Part shown: in pieces, positions 15,845-23,915 of the stretch | Layout: the number at the start of each line of letters is the position of its first letter | Position numbering within the stretch: the stretch's first letter is position 1 | Source: a virus | DNA length: 48,476 bases | Virus record (IMG/VR): IMGVR_UViG_3300032116_000327 | Span: 1-48,476 of that record | Direction: 5' to 3' (one strand) | Notes under the pieces: generated by a model | What the model was told of the DNA's origin: nothing | Databases searched by the model: none | What the model saw: only the letters and a program-made list of their open reading frames with translations | Made by a program: the position numbers and the translations under genes

Positions 15845-16849
15845 TTAGAGTATTTGGGATGCTATCAAACAACCTTTAGCAACAGCGTGTAATGGATCTT
15901 TGGCGTGTCTGATTTCTTTGACTACTAGTGGAAAATTATTATCGCTTAGTTTTTGCGTAAACTGTTCAATATATCCATTAGCCTGAGATGTTCCTCCAGC
16001 AATAACAATTGTTAGTGGATCTTTAAACTTTGGTAAACTTTTATGTCCAGTAAGAGCAGCACTTAATTGCTTAGTAGTATAATCAATTAATCTTTCATAG
16101 TATGCTGAAACCGCTGCTAATATTGGATTATCGTTGGGTTCGCCAATTTTAAAACCACCCGCCTCCTTCTCTGCTTGAATTACACTATCGGGTTCTCCGG
16201 TGGCTACAGCACTCATACGATCAACCCAGTCGCCACTCTTGGTGGTACTAAAAACCACGGTTGGTTCACCATTAAGCATAACACAAATATTAGTCATTCC
16301 AGCACCACAACTAATACCTATGCCAGTATAATCATTTGTATCTAATTCAGCATAGCACAACGCTTCTGCTTCATTAATAGATCGAGCATCATAACCAACT
16401 TCTTGTAAGATAGTCTTAATAACATCTTCATGATATCCAATATCAAAATCTTCATCTTCTTGATCTACAGGTTGTGCTGGAACACAATAAACCAATTTTT
16501 GACCGGCTTCAGAAGATTGCCCGACTACTTCTTGTAGGATAAATGCTAATACTCTTTTAGCATCTTTTTCTTTTGCTGATACAACGCCCCTATACATTGG
16601 TCTTTTTGCTGTATCGTTTCTTTCTATTGCTTTTTCAATAGCATCTTTACCTAAGAGAATAAATGATCCATCATTATCTTTGATAAAAACCTTACCAGAC
16701 AATCCTTTTTCGATCATTTTTGTGGCTACTGGGGATGATGGCTTTATAATATAGAAAGCATCTCTAAAGTCTTTATATTCAATATTGCCGTTATTATCTT
16801 TTGCTTTTACAATATAACTTGTACCAACATCAAGTCCGATTCCAGCCAT
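15845..16849 (-). CDS. Actin-like ATPase (actin/Hsp70/ParM fold)
   Basis: The 334 residues have the five actin-fold signatures in order: phosphate-1 (IGLDVGTSYIVKAK, residues ~4-17), the connect-1 helix (SINEAEALCYAEL), phosphate-2 (YTGIGISCGAGMTNICVML), the adenosine motif (TIVIAGGTSQANGYIEQF) and the connect-2 helix (DPLHAVAKGCLIASQIL). It is close in size to ParM/StbA and to phage actins. It could form filaments that position DNA or host components, or act as a chaperone-like ATPase; sequence alone does not decide. A small membrane protein is encoded 3 bp away, a possible anchor. Confidence 0.82.
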   Translation of the reverse strand: MAGIGLDVGTSYIVKAKDNNGNIEYKDFRDAFYIIKPSSPVATKMIEKGLSGKVFIKDNDGSFILLGKDAIEKAIERNDTAKRPMYRGVVSAKEKDAKRVLAFILQEVVGQSSEAGQKLVYCVPAQPVDQEDEDFDIGYHEDVIKTILQEVGYDARSINEAEALCYAELDTNDYTGIGISCGAGMTNICVMLNGEPTVVFSTTKSGDWVDRMSAVATGEPDSVIQAEKEAGGFKIGEPNDNPILAAVSAYYERLIDYTTKQLSAALTGHKSLPKFKDPLTIVIAGGTSQANGYIEQFTQKLSDNNFPLVVKEIRHAKDPLHAVAKGCLIASQIL

Positions 16850-16852
16850 AAA

Positions 16853-17161
16853 TCACCCCTTTTTTAGTTGTTTTAGTTTGTCTACAGAAGAAGATATAGT
16901 GTCGGATGACTGTTTAACTTCTCCAAGATTTTCGTATTTTTTCTCCATACCACCAGTTTTAATATCTAGTACAATCTTTTTATCATCAATACTTATCTTT
17001 TCTTTATTAGACTCATTATTCTTTTGCAGAAAAGACTTGGGCTTTTCCAAATTATTATATACACTAGAACTTGTCCATAATTGTCCTAAAATTAGACCAA
17101 AAGCAAAACTAAAAAGATTGAGTACGAGTAAGACTATGTCTAGTAAAAGTTCATTTTTCAT
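16853..17161 (-). CDS. Small membrane protein next to actin-like ATPase
   Basis: The 102 residues have one N-terminal transmembrane helix (LLLDIVLLVLNLFSFAFGLIL, ~4-25) and a hydrophilic, Lys/Ser-rich cytoplasmic-type tail with heptad-like ends (SSSVDKLKQLKKG). It overlaps ruvB by 4 bp and lies 3 bp before the actin-like gene, so all three are cotranscribed. A membrane anchor for the filament is an inference. Confidence 0.65.
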   Translation of the reverse strand: MKNELLLDIVLLVLNLFSFAFGLILGQLWTSSSVYNNLEKPKSFLQKNNESNKEKISIDDKKIVLDIKTGGMEKKYENLGEVKQSSDTISSSVDKLKQLKKG

Positions 17162-18054
17162 GGTCTTTTACCTATAACCCTACCCTTTTGGGTACGAATA
17201 ACATAACCTTCTCTTAATAAATATGGCTCTATACTATTCTCAATAGTTTCTATTGCTATACCAGTTAGTGATGAAATACTTTTTAGTCCTAATGGATTAC
17301 CTTTGTTCTTAGTTAATACATCAAGATATAATCTATCATACATATCTAATCCTCTATAGTCAATTCCCTGACTATCAAAAATAGTATTTACATCTACTGA
17401 TGAACTTTCACAACTAATAAAATTCTTATACCACAATAGTCTAGCATTTAAAATACGCGGAGTTCCCTTGCTTCTTTTAGCGATTTCTAGCAAGTGATCT
17501 TCTGATACTGATAGTCCGAGTTTTTCAGCATTCAATCCTGCTAGTTTGGCTAACTCATCGGGTGTATAAAAAGACAAATGCTCTTTGATTGTAAAACGAT
17601 CATAAAACGGCTGACTTAAACTGCCTCCGCTAGTTGTAGCACCAACAAGAGTAAACATTGGCAGATCAATAGACTCTGGTTCAGATTCTAGGGTGATATG
17701 AAGAACAAAATCTTCCATAATGGGATATAAGAATTCTTCTACTAATTTTGGTAGTCTATGGATTTCATCTATAAAAAGGACCGATCTTGGTTGTATGCTC
17801 ATCAAATATGGTAGTATACTTTTTACACTACGAATATTTGCAGCGTTCAGTGTGCGGATCGTTGTATCTAGTTCACTGGCAATAGAACTCGCTATAGTGG
17901 TCTTACCAAGGCCCGGTGGGCCGTCTATTAAAACGTGCGGCATCACGCCACCAGAGTTTAAACAGCCCCTCACCATGATCTTTAGGCGATTGATGACTTC
18001 TGATTGACCAATAATATCATCAAATTTTGATGGCCTACTAATACTATTCGACAT
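17158..18054 (-). CDS. ruvB: RuvB-like Holliday junction branch-migration ATPase
   Basis: This protein has 298 residues. It begins RPSKFDDIIGQSEVINRLKIMV, like RuvB. It has Walker A GPPGLGKTT (45-53), Walker B VLFIDEIHRL (92-), the RuvB beta-hairpin/sensor-1 region (FTLVGATTSGGSLSQPFYDRF) and a sensor-2 Arg in GTPRILNARLL. The C-terminal winged helix is GLKSISSLTGIAIETIENSIEPYLLREGYV. In bacteria RuvB hexamers are loaded on Holliday junctions by RuvA. No full RuvA is seen, but the next upstream gene ends in a RuvA-domain-III-like segment. The enzyme would act in phage recombination or replication-fork processing, probably with endonuclease VII as resolvase. Confidence 0.9.
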   Translation of the reverse strand: MSNSISRPSKFDDIIGQSEVINRLKIMVRGCLNSGGVMPHVLIDGPPGLGKTTIASSIASELDTTIRTLNAANIRSVKSILPYLMSIQPRSVLFIDEIHRLPKLVEEFLYPIMEDFVLHITLESEPESIDLPMFTLVGATTSGGSLSQPFYDRFTIKEHLSFYTPDELAKLAGLNAEKLGLSVSEDHLLEIAKRSKGTPRILNARLLWYKNFISCESSSVDVNTIFDSQGIDYRGLDMYDRLYLDVLTKNKGNPLGLKSISSLTGIAIETIENSIEPYLLREGYVIRTQKGRVIGKRP

Positions 18055-18469
18055 TTTTAAGTGACTCCAAGGTTTGTTTGACTAATAATCCAATATCGTT
18101 TGTGGGACAATCGTTATAACTTTTAGTTACTAAAGACTTTGCTTCGCTAACAGTAAAGCCAAATTTAACTAGACTGTTAACAACAGTATCTAATAAATCT
18201 TTTGGTATACTTTGATCTGTTTTTGTAACTGGCTTAGATGTCGCGGAGACGGGCTTGCTTATTTTTATCGAATCGTATTTGAGTTTAAAGCCTGCTACTC
18301 TTTTAACTTGAAAGGTGTGGTTACAATCACACACTATTTTATAGTTTTTAGTTGATGCTTCTTTGAATGACAACCAATGAGGTTGACCACATTGTTTGCA
18401 GATATACTTTAGATGTATATCATATTCAATCGGTTTCTGGTTTTTCTTTTTGCTCGTCTTTGTTGTCAT
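18044..18469 (-). CDS. Zinc-ribbon protein with RuvA domain III-like C-terminus
   Basis: This protein has 141 residues. Residues ~24-56 form a zinc ribbon (YICKQCGQPHW and KIVCDCNHTFQV: two Cys pairs). A Ser/Thr/Pro-rich linker follows. Residues ~92-138 (LLDTVVNSLVKFGFTVSEAKSLV through LLVKQTLESL) follow the three-helix UBA-like pattern of the RuvA C-terminal domain, which binds RuvB. The stop codon overlaps the start of ruvB by 11 bp. I infer a stripped-down RuvA in which a zinc ribbon replaces the DNA-binding domains and the tail recruits RuvB. Confidence 0.7.
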   Translation of the reverse strand: MTTKTSKKKNQKPIEYDIHLKYICKQCGQPHWLSFKEASTKNYKIVCDCNHTFQVKRVAGFKLKYDSIKISKPVSATSKPVTKTDQSIPKDLLDTVVNSLVKFGFTVSEAKSLVTKSYNDCPTNDIGLLVKQTLESLKNVE

Positions 18470-18848
18470 TTTTTATCCAAAAAACAAAGTCATTTGATTC
18501 ATCATCATATGCACTTTCTACCAATCCTTTGTTAACTAGTGAATTTAACAGATTGCTTGCTAGTCTAGTATTAAGTTCTTCCAGAATAACCATATACTTT
18601 TCATCAGTCACTAAATATCTAGTATCTCCAGACACTTTATGCTTTTGTTTTATTAGAATGTCTTTTGCTATTATTGCTGACTCATCATAAGATAAATTAG
18701 AATCTAGTTCTTCTTGATCTATTTCATTTAGTTCTGTAAATAAATCAGACTCGTCAATTTGTTTTTCTCCAAAGCATTTGAATACCAAACGTCTTGAAGC
18801 ATTAATGAACTCATCAAAATCTGATATGATTAGATAGTCTTCTTTCAT
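18426..18848 (-). CDS. Unknown phage protein, winged-helix-like C-terminus
   Basis: This 140-residue protein has an acidic middle (DESDLFTELNEIDQEELDSN), then ITDEKYMVILEELNTRLASNLLNSLVNKGLVESAYDDESNDFVFWIKN-type helices and hairpin that could be a small winged helix. The final LVNKGLVESAYDD..FVFW pattern recurs in the protein at 31654-32034. It overlaps the RuvA-tail gene by 44 bp, so the two are coexpressed. The function is unknown. Confidence 0.62.
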   Translation of the reverse strand: MKEDYLIISDFDEFINASRRLVFKCFGEKQIDESDLFTELNEIDQEELDSNLSYDESAIIAKDILIKQKHKVSGDTRYLVTDEKYMVILEELNTRLASNLLNSLVNKGLVESAYDDESNDFVFWIKNDNKDEQKEKPETD

Positions 18849-18852
18849 AAGT

Positions 18853-19239
18853 TTAGTTTAATATATCAAACATTCCTTTGTAGTATGTTGGTTGTTTTAG
18901 AAAGTGTATCGAATGTTGTGAGATATGATTTTTGTATAAGATATTTATTTGATCTTTGATCAGATATTTATTTTTCCATATTGGATGATTATGATAGTTA
19001 TTCCCCAAATACAGGAATGGATTTTTAGTTCCATCGCCTGTATTGGGAATATAACTATTCACAGGAAACGACACCAACGGAAAGTTAATAAGATCTGTAA
19101 TCCAACTAGATAATGACGAATTAGGATTTATGTCAAACTTGAAATAAAACTTATAAGGATCGTACTGATCATTATCATCATAATTATAGTAGTCATCATC
19201 GTCATATCCGTCATCTTCGTCGTCGTAGTTGTCGTTCAT
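18853..19239 (-). CDS. Unknown protein with acidic Asp/Tyr-rich N-terminus
   Basis: The first ~28 residues of this 128-residue protein are mostly Asp and Tyr; the rest is aromatic and hydrophilic (NSSLSSWITDLINFPLVSFP; LKQPTYYKGMFDIL). It follows the tRNA-like element directly. The similar acidic tail of the rIIB protein (encoded next to it) suggests a shared biochemical style, not homology. The family is unknown. Confidence 0.55.
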   Translation of the reverse strand: MNDNYDDEDDGYDDDDYYNYDDNDQYDPYKFYFKFDINPNSSLSSWITDLINFPLVSFPVNSYIPNTGDGTKNPFLYLGNNYHNHPIWKNKYLIKDQINILYKNHISQHSIHFLKQPTYYKGMFDILN

Positions 19240-19251
19240 AGTATTTCCTTA

Positions 19252-19317
19252 AAAGTGAGGATGGAATCGAACCACCCAACGAGCCGCACGGCACGTTTCT
19301 CGTCCACAAGCCCACTT
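19252..19317 (-). tRNA. tRNA-like element without a canonical anticodon arm
   Basis: On the minus strand a 7-bp acceptor-type helix pairs AAGTGGG (5') with CTCACTT (3'). A perfect T-arm shape follows (GGTGG, TTCGATT, CCATC). Between them are only ~34 nt instead of ~41, with a very short D-arm (CTTG, TGGA, CGAG). No 5-bp stem with 7-nt loop can be formed; instead AACGTGCC and GGCTCGTT form a long hairpin. It could be a decayed tRNA, a tRNA with an unusual fold, or a tRNA-like regulator between rIIB and the next operon. No CCA is encoded. Confidence 0.4.
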
Positions 19318-19335
19318 TACTCCAACGATCAATAA

Positions 19336-20208
19336 TCAATACTGATCGTCATCTTCCTCATCGTACTCATTGTAATCGTCCTCATCATCAACATCTTCAT
19401 CAAACTGATCCCAGTATGATTCATCAATATTGTAGTCATCATCATCCTCATAATCATCTTGCTCGTCATAACTAAAGTTAGACGAATAAAGAGGCTTGAG
19501 AAGTTCGCCTTGATACTCTCCAACAACTACATATTGGCAAGTGCGAAGTTTCTCACAATTACAATCAGTAGGCACACTAACAACATCACGCGGATTAATC
19601 TTTACGATTACGATACGATCACCACTCTCCACACTACCATAAGCAGCAACATAGTTTAATGCTCCAGCATGAAGTCCATCAGAGCAACCGCGAGAGCGAT
19701 CATCATCAACCTTTGCTCGCTGCATTTTAACAGTGTTGCCTACACTATTATCAAATGCTCCACGATACTTGTCCTTATAATCATTCCTAACGGCCTTATA
19801 CGCTAGGAAATGACCATCCTCAGTGATAGGCAGATGCTCATGTTCAAGGAAATCATAAAGTTCCTTTTGACTCTGCATACTAGGATTCTCCATTACATTA
19901 TGAAGAAACTTAACGAGAGGTTCAAAGGGTAGACCTTTACTCATAAACTCTAGAATTCTCTTACTGATACTACCATGAACAGTCTCGCCCTCATAAGTGA
20001 CCTGACCATTCTTGATCTCAACAAGACCATCGCTAAATGTAGCAACTGCTTTTTCTAGATCAACCACCTTTAGTAGTTCATCTGAAGTTGCAGTAGGAAG
20101 AATATCCAGAATCATTCTATAGTTAATATGATCTGGTAGAACCTGATAACTCTTGTTATTAAGTACCAGCGTCAGATTACCATCAACAAACATAAACGGA
20201 ACGGCCAT
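19336..20208 (-). CDS. rIIB: rIIB-like protein
   Basis: The 290 residues match the T4 rIIB pattern, with an N-terminal domain, a middle helix set (FLEHEHLPITEDGHFLAYKAVRND) and the diagnostic core CSDGLHAGALNYVAAYG, then GDRIVIVKINPRDVVSVPTDCNCEKLRTCQYVVVGEY. A long Asp/Glu/Tyr tail (residues ~248-290) is added. In T4, rIIA and rIIB are membrane-associated and protect against RexAB-type exclusion of lambda lysogens and affect lysis timing. It is 36 bp from rIIA and in the same operon. Confidence 0.88.
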   Translation of the reverse strand: MAVPFMFVDGNLTLVLNNKSYQVLPDHINYRMILDILPTATSDELLKVVDLEKAVATFSDGLVEIKNGQVTYEGETVHGSISKRILEFMSKGLPFEPLVKFLHNVMENPSMQSQKELYDFLEHEHLPITEDGHFLAYKAVRNDYKDKYRGAFDNSVGNTVKMQRAKVDDDRSRGCSDGLHAGALNYVAAYGSVESGDRIVIVKINPRDVVSVPTDCNCEKLRTCQYVVVGEYQGELLKPLYSSNFSYDEQDDYEDDDDYNIDESYWDQFDEDVDDEDDYNEYDEEDDDQY

Positions 20209-20244
20209 AATAAAAACTCCTTAGTGTGTTTAGTACCTGTGAAA

Positions 20245-22905
20245 CTACTTAATCAAACTACTCAACTGAATCTTAAACAATTCTATCATACTATCATCCA
20301 TACTCACAATCCAAGTGTTGTCTCTACTATAGTTATCTGTACTATTAGTAATAGGATTCTTGGATGTAATATTTCTGATACCAATCCGGTTGGGAGTGGT
20401 AGCCATAATATACTTGATTGTCGGGTTGCTGTCAACCTGTTCTTTAATAATTTTTCTAAGTTCACTAGCCTTTGGCAGACTATGGCTACTCTTATTATCA
20501 GAAGAGATTAGTTTAGCCCAATTATCACCAGAACCATCCCTATATAGAGTATGCTTTAGCCAATTGTTAAGTTGGTTGAAAGCAACATTAGTTTTCTTAA
20601 CCAATTCAGCATCAACACTATCAATACCAATATCAGCAAACAACTTATTCATATGATCATAATAATCGCTTTTCTTGAAGCCATTGATATTGTAAGTATG
20701 ATGATGTACTGTCTCAGCAAAAAACTCCATAACTAGATAAGAATCAACAACCTTGACCAGACTATTGTTTTTAATATATTTGGCATAGTCTAGTCCAAAA
20801 AAGTTTAGAATCGTGTAGCAAAATCGTCCAAGAACATCATACTGATGATAGTAATTATAACTGGACGATTCACGATCTGAGAACTCTTTTTTGCAAAACT
20901 CTACGATACTATTAAAGCATGATACTGATTCAAACTTTGGTTTGAAAACATTTTGTAGTTTATCTTTGAAGAAATCGTTGAATGTAATCATGTTACGATC
21001 ACCTTCTTCCACCATCTTCTTAGCAACACTACTCTTGATAGCATAAATCTTGGTCTTACCAAAAACTTCCTTGATAAAATCTGCTAACGAAGGTTCGTTA
21101 ATCATACTGTGCAAATCACAAATTTCTGGAAATCCCTCGTTCTGATTTACAGCATATCTAGTAATTGGCAAGTAAACAATAGTATCACTATCTTCAAAAG
21201 ATTCAAGTTCGTCTTGATCTAAAGTCTTTAGCAAAGAGGCGTCGTTATAGTCAACAAGTAGAGTGCCACTATTTTTAGATGCTCCGTAAATAAAGAATAC
21301 ATCTTGATCACTAACGCTTCCCTGACTAGAACGATTAGATGCTTTTCTAGGAGAATTGCTCTTGATCAAGTCCTTGAACTCAGAAATATTCTTTATATTT
21401 TCCTCACCAACATCCTTGATTAGAGACTCAAAACCCTTGTTTGATTCGTTAATATTCTTAGAATCGATCATCAAATAAGCATAGCAGTCATTCTCGTTGC
21501 AATAACGAATAGCAATCTTTTTGGCAGTTTCTTCGCTCTTAACATCGCACACAAAGAATACTAGTTTACCAGTCTTACGACTACCGTAATAATAATCACC
21601 CTTGCCAGACAACGTAGCCAAGTGAATATGATTTGTCAGATAAACCATACGCCTAGACCTATAGCCAGCGGTTCTAAAATTAATAGCGTACAGATTCTTG
21701 TTGGCTCCAAACTTGTACTCTAGATCATCACCGCTGTTAATATCATGCTCTACTCCCTTGCTGTCCTTCCACTTAGCACCAACTCCCCAACCACCAGCAA
21801 GATCATTAAGGGTATAATAACTCTGTATTGCTTCAATCTTAGTTTTAGCACTAGCAATCTTTTTGCTGAATTCCTCTTTCATCTCCATGTAGATTTCTTG
21901 AGTCTTGTTACGCAGGGTACGGATAACTTCCTTAGTATACTGTAGACCCTCACGCGAAACATCCATCTCAAGTTGACCGATACCAAAATCAAGTTCAAGA
22001 TAAAGATTCTGATTCGTAATCTCTGAAACAAAACTACGCCAGTTATCAATATCTGCCTTGCCAAATGTTCTATTCCACTTTTGAATATGATCTGGTTGCT
22101 CAGACTTTTGCTCTCCGATCAATTGTGACACAACTACTGGATAAGCAATATTACCCATGAGAGCCACAATACCGCTGTCAATATGATTATGAGCATTAGG
22201 AAAATGGCGAGAGTCATTACTAAATCGACAAACTCTCCAACCTTCGCCACTAATCACAATATTCTTATGACTATAACTATGATCATTAATATAAGAGATA
22301 GTACCACCTTCAATGATGGGCTTCATCTTAAAGTAATGAAAAATCCTCATGGACTTTAGACTAAACTCATGAAAATCGTGCTGCTTAACAGCAAAACTAA
22401 TCTCTAGTCCATTAGGCTCATTTGTCTTAGAAATATCGAACAAATTGTGTGTGGGAACACCAGCATCATCAATAGACATTACATAAGTATACTTTTTACC
22501 ATTGAAATAAGAACTAGTTGTAAAACTCTTAGTATAGGCAAAAGGACTCTTAGAACCTAGACCAAGACAACCAACAAAATCATTACTATCATTCTTGTTG
22601 CTTGCACCATAAGTGGTATATAGGTTCTCCATATCCTCTTGACTAAGACCAGTACCATAATCACGCACTGTAAAATTAGGATTAGCAGCAGTTGGCAACG
22701 TCACCTTAAAAGGATTCTTATTGCCCGCTGCAACATGAGAATCGTAGGCATTAGTAGACAGTTCACGAATAGGTGCTTGAATTTTGTCAGAATAAAGAGA
22801 GTCCGACAGAATCTTAAACATTTTACTCGTTTGTGCAATCGTAAAACCAGACGCACTACGAACACCAGAACTATGAGTATCAATAACCCGATCTGCCAAC
22901 TTCAT
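20245..22905 (-). CDS. rIIA: rIIA-like protein with GHKL ATPase domain
   Basis: The 886 residues have an N-terminal Bergerat (GHKL) fold: N-box IRELSTNAYDSHVAAG (Asn52), G1 VRDYGTGLSQEDM (Asp82, Gly84, Gly86) and G2 GCLGLGSKSPF. The remaining ~600 residues are the rIIA-type C-terminal domains with no recognised catalytic motif. T4 rIIA works with rIIB in exclusion resistance and possibly DNA-membrane organisation. It is the first gene after a strong early promoter and is cotranscribed with rIIB. Confidence 0.9.
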   Translation of the reverse strand: MKLADRVIDTHSSGVRSASGFTIAQTSKMFKILSDSLYSDKIQAPIRELSTNAYDSHVAAGNKNPFKVTLPTAANPNFTVRDYGTGLSQEDMENLYTTYGASNKNDSNDFVGCLGLGSKSPFAYTKSFTTSSYFNGKKYTYVMSIDDAGVPTHNLFDISKTNEPNGLEISFAVKQHDFHEFSLKSMRIFHYFKMKPIIEGGTISYINDHSYSHKNIVISGEGWRVCRFSNDSRHFPNAHNHIDSGIVALMGNIAYPVVVSQLIGEQKSEQPDHIQKWNRTFGKADIDNWRSFVSEITNQNLYLELDFGIGQLEMDVSREGLQYTKEVIRTLRNKTQEIYMEMKEEFSKKIASAKTKIEAIQSYYTLNDLAGGWGVGAKWKDSKGVEHDINSGDDLEYKFGANKNLYAINFRTAGYRSRRMVYLTNHIHLATLSGKGDYYYGSRKTGKLVFFVCDVKSEETAKKIAIRYCNENDCYAYLMIDSKNINESNKGFESLIKDVGEENIKNISEFKDLIKSNSPRKASNRSSQGSVSDQDVFFIYGASKNSGTLLVDYNDASLLKTLDQDELESFEDSDTIVYLPITRYAVNQNEGFPEICDLHSMINEPSLADFIKEVFGKTKIYAIKSSVAKKMVEEGDRNMITFNDFFKDKLQNVFKPKFESVSCFNSIVEFCKKEFSDRESSSYNYYHQYDVLGRFCYTILNFFGLDYAKYIKNNSLVKVVDSYLVMEFFAETVHHHTYNINGFKKSDYYDHMNKLFADIGIDSVDAELVKKTNVAFNQLNNWLKHTLYRDGSGDNWAKLISSDNKSSHSLPKASELRKIIKEQVDSNPTIKYIMATTPNRIGIRNITSKNPITNSTDNYSRDNTWIVSMDDSMIELFKIQLSSLIK

Positions 22906-22947
22906 TGTGTTTCTCCAATTTCCTGTGAATCGACCTGTGATGCTCCC

Positions 22948-22975
22948 ATTCTACATCGTCGTTTGGGCTTGTCAA
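22948..22975 (-). promoter_or_regulatory. Early promoter for rIIA-rIIB
   Basis: Minus strand: TTGACA, a 16-bp spacer and TAGAAT, with TG at the spacer end. It begins ~43 bp before the rIIA ATG. The TGA stop of the upstream membrane-protein gene is part of the TTGACA box. Confidence 0.85.
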
Positions 22976-23214
22976 CCTTGATTCTTTTTTCGCACTCTTG
23001 AGATACTTATATAGCCCAAATAAATTGGTATTAATCCTAGATACCATATTGGTAATGCTATGCTTATAAACCAAATTCCACTAATTATAGATAAAATAGA
23101 TAGCGGATAGATTATAAATGATGGAAAATTTAGTCTAGATAATAAATATGTTATTGGCCCAATCAACAACACAAATAGCACCACGATTGATGCTGCTAGT
23201 GCTAAACTAGCCAT
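22972..23214 (-). CDS. Small membrane protein (two to three TM segments)
   Basis: I place the start at ATG 23214 (MASLALAASI), which overlaps the preceding stop as TAATG; a longer frame would need TTG. The 80 residues are almost all hydrophobic (IVVLFVLLIGPITYLL; FIIYPLSILSIISGIWF; LPIWYLGLIPIYLGYI), followed by a basic tail SRVRKKNQG. Its stop lies in the -35 box of the rIIA promoter. The function is unknown. Confidence 0.65.
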   Translation of the reverse strand: MASLALAASIVVLFVLLIGPITYLLSRLNFPSFIIYPLSILSIISGIWFISIALPIWYLGLIPIYLGYISISRVRKKNQG

Positions 23215-23558
23215 TAACTTTCGTCCTGATGATTTTCCCAACCATCATCTAATCCGTAGTTTTCATCATCTGTGTCATTATCTCCTAATTCAAAATTTCT
23301 TTCATCATAAGGAGTCCAATCTTCAACATCGTCATCATCAGCATCATCATCGTCGGCATCTTCAATAAAAACAGTTATGGCAGTTAGAAGATCATATACT
23401 TTTTCTAACATGATATCTATTTTGGCTAACTTTGTTTCTATCGTTTTCATATTTTTCTGGAGACTATCAATATCTTTAGATAGATTTTTGTCTATATTAT
23501 GAATATCTTTATTACTTTTATTTATCTCTTTAATAATATTATCATAATCTCTAGACAT
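23214..23558 (-). CDS. Coiled-coil protein with acidic tail
   Basis: This 114-residue protein has a GGAG ribosome site and ATG 23558. Residues ~5-60 are a strong heptad coiled coil (IIKEINKSNKDIHNIDKNLSKD; TIETKLAKIDIMLEKVYDLL). The second half is Asp-rich (DADDDDADDDDVEDW). Coupled to the membrane protein that follows; possibly a membrane-tethered oligomer or DNA mimic, but this is a guess. Confidence 0.6.
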   Translation of the reverse strand: MSRDYDNIIKEINKSNKDIHNIDKNLSKDIDSLQKNMKTIETKLAKIDIMLEKVYDLLTAITVFIEDADDDDADDDDVEDWTPYDERNFELGDNDTDDENYGLDDGWENHQDES

Positions 23559-23567
23559 AATAATCTC

Positions 23568-23915
23568 CTAAGTAAATTTTTTATATTCTGGAATATCGCC
23601 ATTCTGGCGAATTTTCAAATCCTCATAATTTTGACAAACTCGCCTATAAAACTCTTGCTTTATATTCTCTAATACACCAGTAGCGATTGCTATCTTAGGA
23701 TATGATACATCCCCCATAACTCCTGAAATAATTCTAGAGAAAACGTAATTTATATCCCCACAAATACTCAAAAACTCATCATTAGTTAGTTGTTCTTTAT
23801 AGGGATTTGAGTAAGGATTATCCTTATTTGGAGGCACATTATCTCTTAAACATCCTAGCATATTCTCAATACATCCATCTAACCGTTCTCTATTTTGTTC
23901 TTTAATATATGGCAT
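23568..23915 (-). CDS. DUF6899-like phage protein
   Basis: I choose ATG 23915 (MPYIKEQNRERLD), which overlaps the upstream stop as TAATG; the frame extends to an ATG at 23930 without a better ribosome site. The opening MPYIxxxxRxRLD and the central GDINYVFSRII match small phage proteins of the DUF6899 type. It has 115 residues and is helical. The function is unknown. Confidence 0.65.
   Translation of the reverse strand: MPYIKEQNRERLDGCIENMLGCLRDNVPPNKDNPYSNPYKEQLTNDEFLSICGDINYVFSRIISGVMGDVSYPKIAIATGVLENIKQEFYRRVCQNYEDLKIRQNGDIPEYKKFT

Noticed and set aside
19252-19317. Calling the element at 19252-19317 a normal tRNA
   Set aside because: No anticodon arm of 5 bp + 7 nt can be made at any offset, and the middle is about 6 nt short; so it is only listed as tRNA-like.
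19252-19317. Hammerhead-type ribozyme in the GGACGAGAAACG stretch
   Set aside because: The invariant CUGANGA core is absent on either strand.
20360-20656. Plus-strand frames within rIIA
   Set aside because: Antisense to a clearly conserved gene, without start signals.
22880-23074. Minus-strand 64-codon frame over the rIIA promoter
   Set aside because: It overlaps rIIA start, promoter and the membrane-protein gene in another frame, with no ribosome site.
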